Positions 15,001-17,023 of a stretch of DNA of 17,023 nt are shown here, piece by piece. The DNA is taken from NCBI GenBank assembly GCA_003972865.1, contig QOAX01000080.1, positions 1 to 17,023 of the forward strand. Direction: 5' to 3'. Position 1 is the stretch's first letter; each line of letters opens with the position of its first letter. The translations under genes were made by a program, and so were the position numbers. Origin of the DNA: Verrucomicrobiota bacterium (lineage in GTDB: Bacteria; Verrucomicrobiota; Verrucomicrobiia; Limisphaerales; UBA1096). The notes below the pieces were generated by a model that was not told the origin of the DNA, searched no databases, and saw only the letters and a list, made by a program, of their open reading frames with translations.

Positions 15001-16206
15001 CTTGAGATTATGTACAGGCTAGACAGCCCGGACACGACACTTAATCTTCAGGGGAACAATGCCCTGGTCACGCTGGACTGGGACCTGTCTATCGGGGCAC
15101 TCAATGTGGTCCAGGATAACGGCGTCTCAATCGCGGTGCCCGCCGGACACTACGATGAGGACGCCTGGCAGACTTTTCTCGACAGTCATCCCAGCCTCGG
15201 AGGAGAGTATTTTTACTTTTTGGATTTGGTCGAGGTCACTGTCCTGGGTGAGGATTCGTTTCCCATTCCAGGCACAACCTTCACCGGGGAAGGCAATTGG
15301 AAGGAGGTCGAGCGTTGGAGCCAGGGCGTGCCTCTCGATGGCGACATCGCTGTAGTCAACGGCATTGTCGAGATTTCCGGGGATGTCGGCACAAGCAGCG
15401 GAGACAATCCAGCCACCATCTTCATTGGCGCCCACAAGACGGGTCTGCTCAATGTCACGGGCGGCATGTTGAGCGGAGCGCACACCGGCAGCGGTATCCA
15501 TGTTGGCGTGGGGCGAGGCGGGGATGGAACCGTCAATATCGCCGAGGGAGCCGCCCTGCGTTCCCAGGGAGGCGGGATGGTTGTAAGGATTGGCGACAAA
15601 CAAGGAGGGGTCGGGACAGTTTCGGTTGCCGGTGAATTGTTCAACTTCAAGTTCCTTGAGATTATCAACGGAACCCTCGAGATGATGTCGACCGGATTGA
15701 ATCGGAGCTTTAACTCCGTGGATGTGTCAGTGATCGGTCCTCAGGGAACCCTCGCGTTCGTCATTAACGGCGATCAGGTCGGCTCCCTCAAGCGCTCGAA
15801 TGACACGGGTTTGAATCTTCAGATCGATCCAGCGGCGAATCTTGTGGTAACGTTGACCGGCCAGTTCGCGCTGAATGATACATGGACACTGATCGACTAC
15901 ACGACGTTAACGGGTCAATTCGCCCAAGGCACTCAATTTACAAACGCCCAGGGCCACGAATTTGAGATTGATTACGGGACGGGCGACCTAAACACGTTGA
16001 CCCTGCGCTTGACCTCGATCAATCCGGACGCAACCCCGCCAACGATCTCAATCAGCCATGATGCAGGCCAAGTCGTCATCGAGTTTACGGGCACACTGGA
16101 AGCGGCGCCGGCGTTGAAGGGTCCGTGGTCGGAGGCGGACGGGGCGGTCTCGCCCTACACGGTAGTATTGGATTCGCCCATGAAGTACTTCCGATCAAAA
16201 AAATAG
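12082..16206 (+). CDS. Giant secreted LamG / Ig-like / beta-helix protein with internal duplication
   Basis: This is a 1374-residue exported protein. The signal region ends near residue 50 (core WILPALALGLITAQ); the long basic stretch before it suggests the real start may be the ATG at 12130. In order it has: a beta-helix-like module (51-302) opening with TFTGEGNWKNAENW and rich in LNVTGGTLSG-type turns; two Ig-like repeats (about 303-387 and 388-465, each with TTTYxLT); a LamG-like region (about 470-698; ITFEIWVRP, GEIALLNVFGRVLTPGE); a third Ig-like repeat (about 703-783); a second beta-helix-like stretch (about 785-1060) resembling autotransporter passenger repeats; a second copy of the first module (1066-1313); and a tail, GPWSEADGAVSPY to KYFRSKK, common at the ends of Verrucomicrobiota secreted proteins. 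There is no outer-membrane barrel, sorting motif or enzyme motif. It is flanked by pseudopilins. An adhesin or matrix protein is the best guess; no proven function. Confidence 0.85.
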   Translation: MEGKEISISQINTIQKMLARTVTRTHFSRTKQWILPALALGLITAQSTAQTFTGEGNWKNAENWNTGIPADGATAIINGICEISENIGPANTFNPTRLVVGEGTGGVLNVTGGTLSGAHGGGLNGGIYVGSGAGGVGEMFIADGAAMRSQGGNMRVKIGDDEGGIGRLTIAGELLNYKFLEITNGTLEMLPTGINNKFNQLNTISTIGPNGTLAYVIDGDQVGALERANANGLNMEIDFEANLHITLLGEFEIGDSWTLMKYHTLDGEFAQGLSFTNQQGFTFDIDYGFGVDEELKITLTSTAAAPQINSLGTQPPAISAGESSTLEWSVGAFDSLGIDQGIGDVAGSTAGGRGSVEVSPAQTTTYTLTLRKSGIEIIDTVTVVVEEPPYIGLLEAGETLLVPGNSTTLRWKVDGATDISIAPDIGSVEPVGGISLTPGETTTYELTASNAYGTVTTEVTVIVDAVLAAITNRYDAGGTGNVDGFFNDQVGVNNFDLKSNMLDTSITSYTTHFTAANRLTGFSNDSGGDALGFPGGDITFEIWVRPGALDDGHQVLFETGGSGNGRCLLITQSAVRFLNSQDGTRTHDFEVSLENIDVVDFIQIVAVLDEANEQVALYVNGSAGGRIADNSEGSLGAPNGRSTLFSWSSFSAGIAGALGGSAGTEPEGTTQFRGEIALLNVFGRVLTPGEVEIQFNRHAVPDPGIITSFTATPSRQDAGGTVTLAWEVGEFGTLDLDGVGDVSDMTNEGMGTLEITLDRSETFVLAATNAEGASVARVTVIVGVPADAILLTTNAETWDDATAWSDGLAPHKGGDYIFMDFFATRLATPNTSEPAFAGSSLEVRGSGTTLALQHEFESVAQVADLRLNGGTIALPHDAAWRSLGLGGGLSILSASQIDITGDSNNLQLDSTISGEAGLTVLMGVSDPDNIGPNLELNGANSQFSGGWTFSRGYTLASVEGSLGTGDIHLINGDLEIMYRLDSPDTTLNLQGNNALVTLDWDLSIGALNVVQDNGVSIAVPAGHYDEDAWQTFLDSHPSLGGEYFYFLDLVEVTVLGEDSFPIPGTTFTGEGNWKEVERWSQGVPLDGDIAVVNGIVEISGDVGTSSGDNPATIFIGAHKTGLLNVTGGMLSGAHTGSGIHVGVGRGGDGTVNIAEGAALRSQGGGMVVRIGDKQGGVGTVSVAGELFNFKFLEIINGTLEMMSTGLNRSFNSVDVSVIGPQGTLAFVINGDQVGSLKRSNDTGLNLQIDPAANLVVTLTGQFALNDTWTLIDYTTLTGQFAQGTQFTNAQGHEFEIDYGTGDLNTLTLRLTSINPDATPPTISISHDAGQVVIEFTGTLEAAPALKGPWSEADGAVSPYTVVLDSPMKYFRSKK
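12232..12987 (+). repeat. First copy of the duplicated module in the giant protein
   Basis: Residues 51-302 of the giant protein. It matches the copy at 15277-16020 along its whole length, with a 4-residue gap near 120 and a 1-residue gap near 203. Shared landmarks are TFTGEGNWK, LLNVTGG or VLNVTGG, SGAH, RSQGG, IGD, FKFLEI or YKFLEI, NGTLEM, DGDQVG or NGDQVG and FAQG. By eye roughly half the residues are identical, and short stretches are nearly identical in DNA. Confidence 0.85.
15277..16020 (+). repeat. Second copy of the duplicated module in the giant protein
   Basis: Residues 1066-1313, the partner of 12232-12987. The opening DNA TTCACCGGGGAAGGCAAYTG (Y = C or T) is the same in both copies but for one base. 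Identity is uneven along the copies, high in the glycine-rich turns and lower elsewhere, as expected of an old duplication under structural constraint. Confidence 0.85.
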
Positions 16207-16241
16207 CGCGGCAGGAATATCGCTTACCCCGGATACGCTTG

Positions 16242-17021
16242 ATGAATTCCTTCATGAATCAACCTAACCGACAAAGAGGATTCACCCTCATCGAACTTCT
16301 TGTTGTTATCGCCATCATCGCCATCCTGGCGGGCCTCCTGTTGCCGGCGCTGGCCAAGGCCAAGGGCAAGGCACTGTCCGCCAATTGCCTGTCCAACCTC
16401 CACCAGTGGGGAATCTACTTTCATATGTTCGCCCAGGATCATGAGGACAAGTTCATGTATCCCAATCAAGGTGTTTGGGTCGAGCCGTTGAGACCCTACT
16501 ACCAGGGTGGTGGCGAGAAGATCCGGGTTTGTCCCCGGGCAACCCGGTCCCAGGCGGAAGGGGCACCGGGCGCACTGGCTGCATGGGACGTGGTCAACTC
16601 CTACACCAAGGTCAGGGATGTTTACCGGGGCAGTTACGGGATCAACAACTGGGCCTACAACATACCAAAGGGCATGAGCCTGTTATGGGGTCACCCGGTG
16701 GTGAACAACTGGCGAACCATCAGCCCGACCGGGGCTGACCTAAACAACATCCCGATCTTCATGGAATGCTGGCGCTGGGGGGGGGCGCCCTATGACTCGG
16801 GGGTCAACGCCCTGCCTCCACCCGCTGAAAACTCCCTGATCCACGGAATGGGCCGTTTTTGTTTGAACCGACACGATGGATTCGCGAACGGTTGCATGAT
16901 GGATCTATCCGCACGCCCCATCCGGTTAAAGGCATTGTGGGGACTGAAATGGCACAAAAAGACCAACACAGCCTACCGGCCCGCCTGGCCATTATGGATG
17001 AGCAAAATGCCCGCAAAATAG
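16242..17021 (+). CDS. Secreted pseudopilin-like protein (second in the cassette)
   Basis: This 259-residue protein starts with a canonical prepilin leader, MNSFMNQPNRQRG, cleaved after Gly13, followed by FTLIELLVVIAIIAIL with the conserved Glu18. The remainder contains SCxxNLxQW-like NCLSNLHQWGIYFHMFAQD (43-61), typical of the Verrucomicrobiota branch of the family, and a C-terminal block, NRHDGFANGCMMDLSARPI to LKALWGLKWHK, which is also characteristic of that branch. The segment before the second block is rich in Trp and Gly. A run of nine G (16777-16785) encodes the WGG of RWGGAPYD. The ATG at 16242 is chosen, and a second at 16254 is possible. It starts 36 bases after the giant protein stops, so the two are probably co-transcribed. 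The complete gene ends two bases before the window edge. Function beyond export is unknown. Confidence 0.86.
   Translation: MNSFMNQPNRQRGFTLIELLVVIAIIAILAGLLLPALAKAKGKALSANCLSNLHQWGIYFHMFAQDHEDKFMYPNQGVWVEPLRPYYQGGGEKIRVCPRATRSQAEGAPGALAAWDVVNSYTKVRDVYRGSYGINNWAYNIPKGMSLLWGHPVVNNWRTISPTGADLNNIPIFMECWRWGGAPYDSGVNALPPPAENSLIHGMGRFCLNRHDGFANGCMMDLSARPIRLKALWGLKWHKKTNTAYRPAWPLWMSKMPAK
16777..16785. repeat. Run of nine G inside the second pseudopilin gene
   Basis: Nine consecutive G bases lie in frame within the coding sequence, reading Trp-Gly-Gly. A shorter run of eight G occurs at 10534-10541 inside a serine hydrolase. Such runs are prone to slippage, either in the cell or during sequencing. 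Confidence 0.7.
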
Positions 17022-17023
17022 AA

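Noticed and set aside
12082..16206. Classical autotransporter
   Set aside because: The passenger-like beta-helix is present, but the C-terminus has no 12-strand barrel and no terminal Phe/Trp signature.

Overview
The window (17,023 bases, GC-rich) looks like chromosomal DNA from a Verrucomicrobiota-type bacterium, less likely a planctomycete. This is inferred from family content: a secreted beta-propeller starting with the WPQFRGPDGQG motif, two secreted pseudopilin-like proteins with the FTLIELLVVIAIIAIL N-terminus, a giant secreted LamG/beta-helix protein ending in a GPW..GA.SPY..YFR tail, and a DMFase-like secreted protein. No rRNA, tRNA, CRISPR array, transposase or phage gene was seen. 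Most start codons lack a clear Shine-Dalgarno sequence.

Layout. 1-1276 (+): C-terminal 85-90% of an aldehyde dehydrogenase cut by the window edge. 1298-6209 (-): a probable co-directional set of three exported proteins, transcribed in the order SGNH/sialate-O-acetylesterase-like protein, LamG plus N,N-dimethylformamidase-large-subunit-like protein, PQQ-type beta-propeller. 6305-8351 (+): a tightly coupled pair, a DUF1611/DgcN-type protein and a DgcA-type dipeptide-epimerase-like enolase superfamily enzyme. The pair matches the described D-glutamate route (N-acetylation, then racemization of N-acetyl-D-glutamate). 8354-9460 (-) and 9494-10639 (+): two divergent, exported serine hydrolases of the class C beta-lactamase/DD-peptidase fold, only 33 bases apart.

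10640-11276 is a 637-base stretch without an intact gene. It holds a decayed C-terminal piece of an AraC-family regulator, an array of 21-base tandem repeats and two adjacent perfect stem-loops. It also looks like a boundary. To its left the palindrome TTGGCCAA occurs ten times in about 10.3 kb (some copies extended to CGCGCTTGGCCAAGCGCG); to its right it does not occur.

11277-17021 (+): pseudopilin, a 1374-residue secreted protein, pseudopilin. The giant protein carries an internal duplication: its N-terminal ~250-residue beta-helix-like module recurs at its C-terminus, with Ig-like, LamG and a second beta-helix-like region between. A plausible promoter (TTGAAC, 16 bases, GATAAT) precedes it.

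Working together (inference): the left half suits a cell that breaks down modified polysaccharides and cell-wall-derived peptides outside the cytoplasm, with D-glutamate salvage inside. The right half is a surface or secretion cassette built of pseudopilins and a repeat-rich exported protein.
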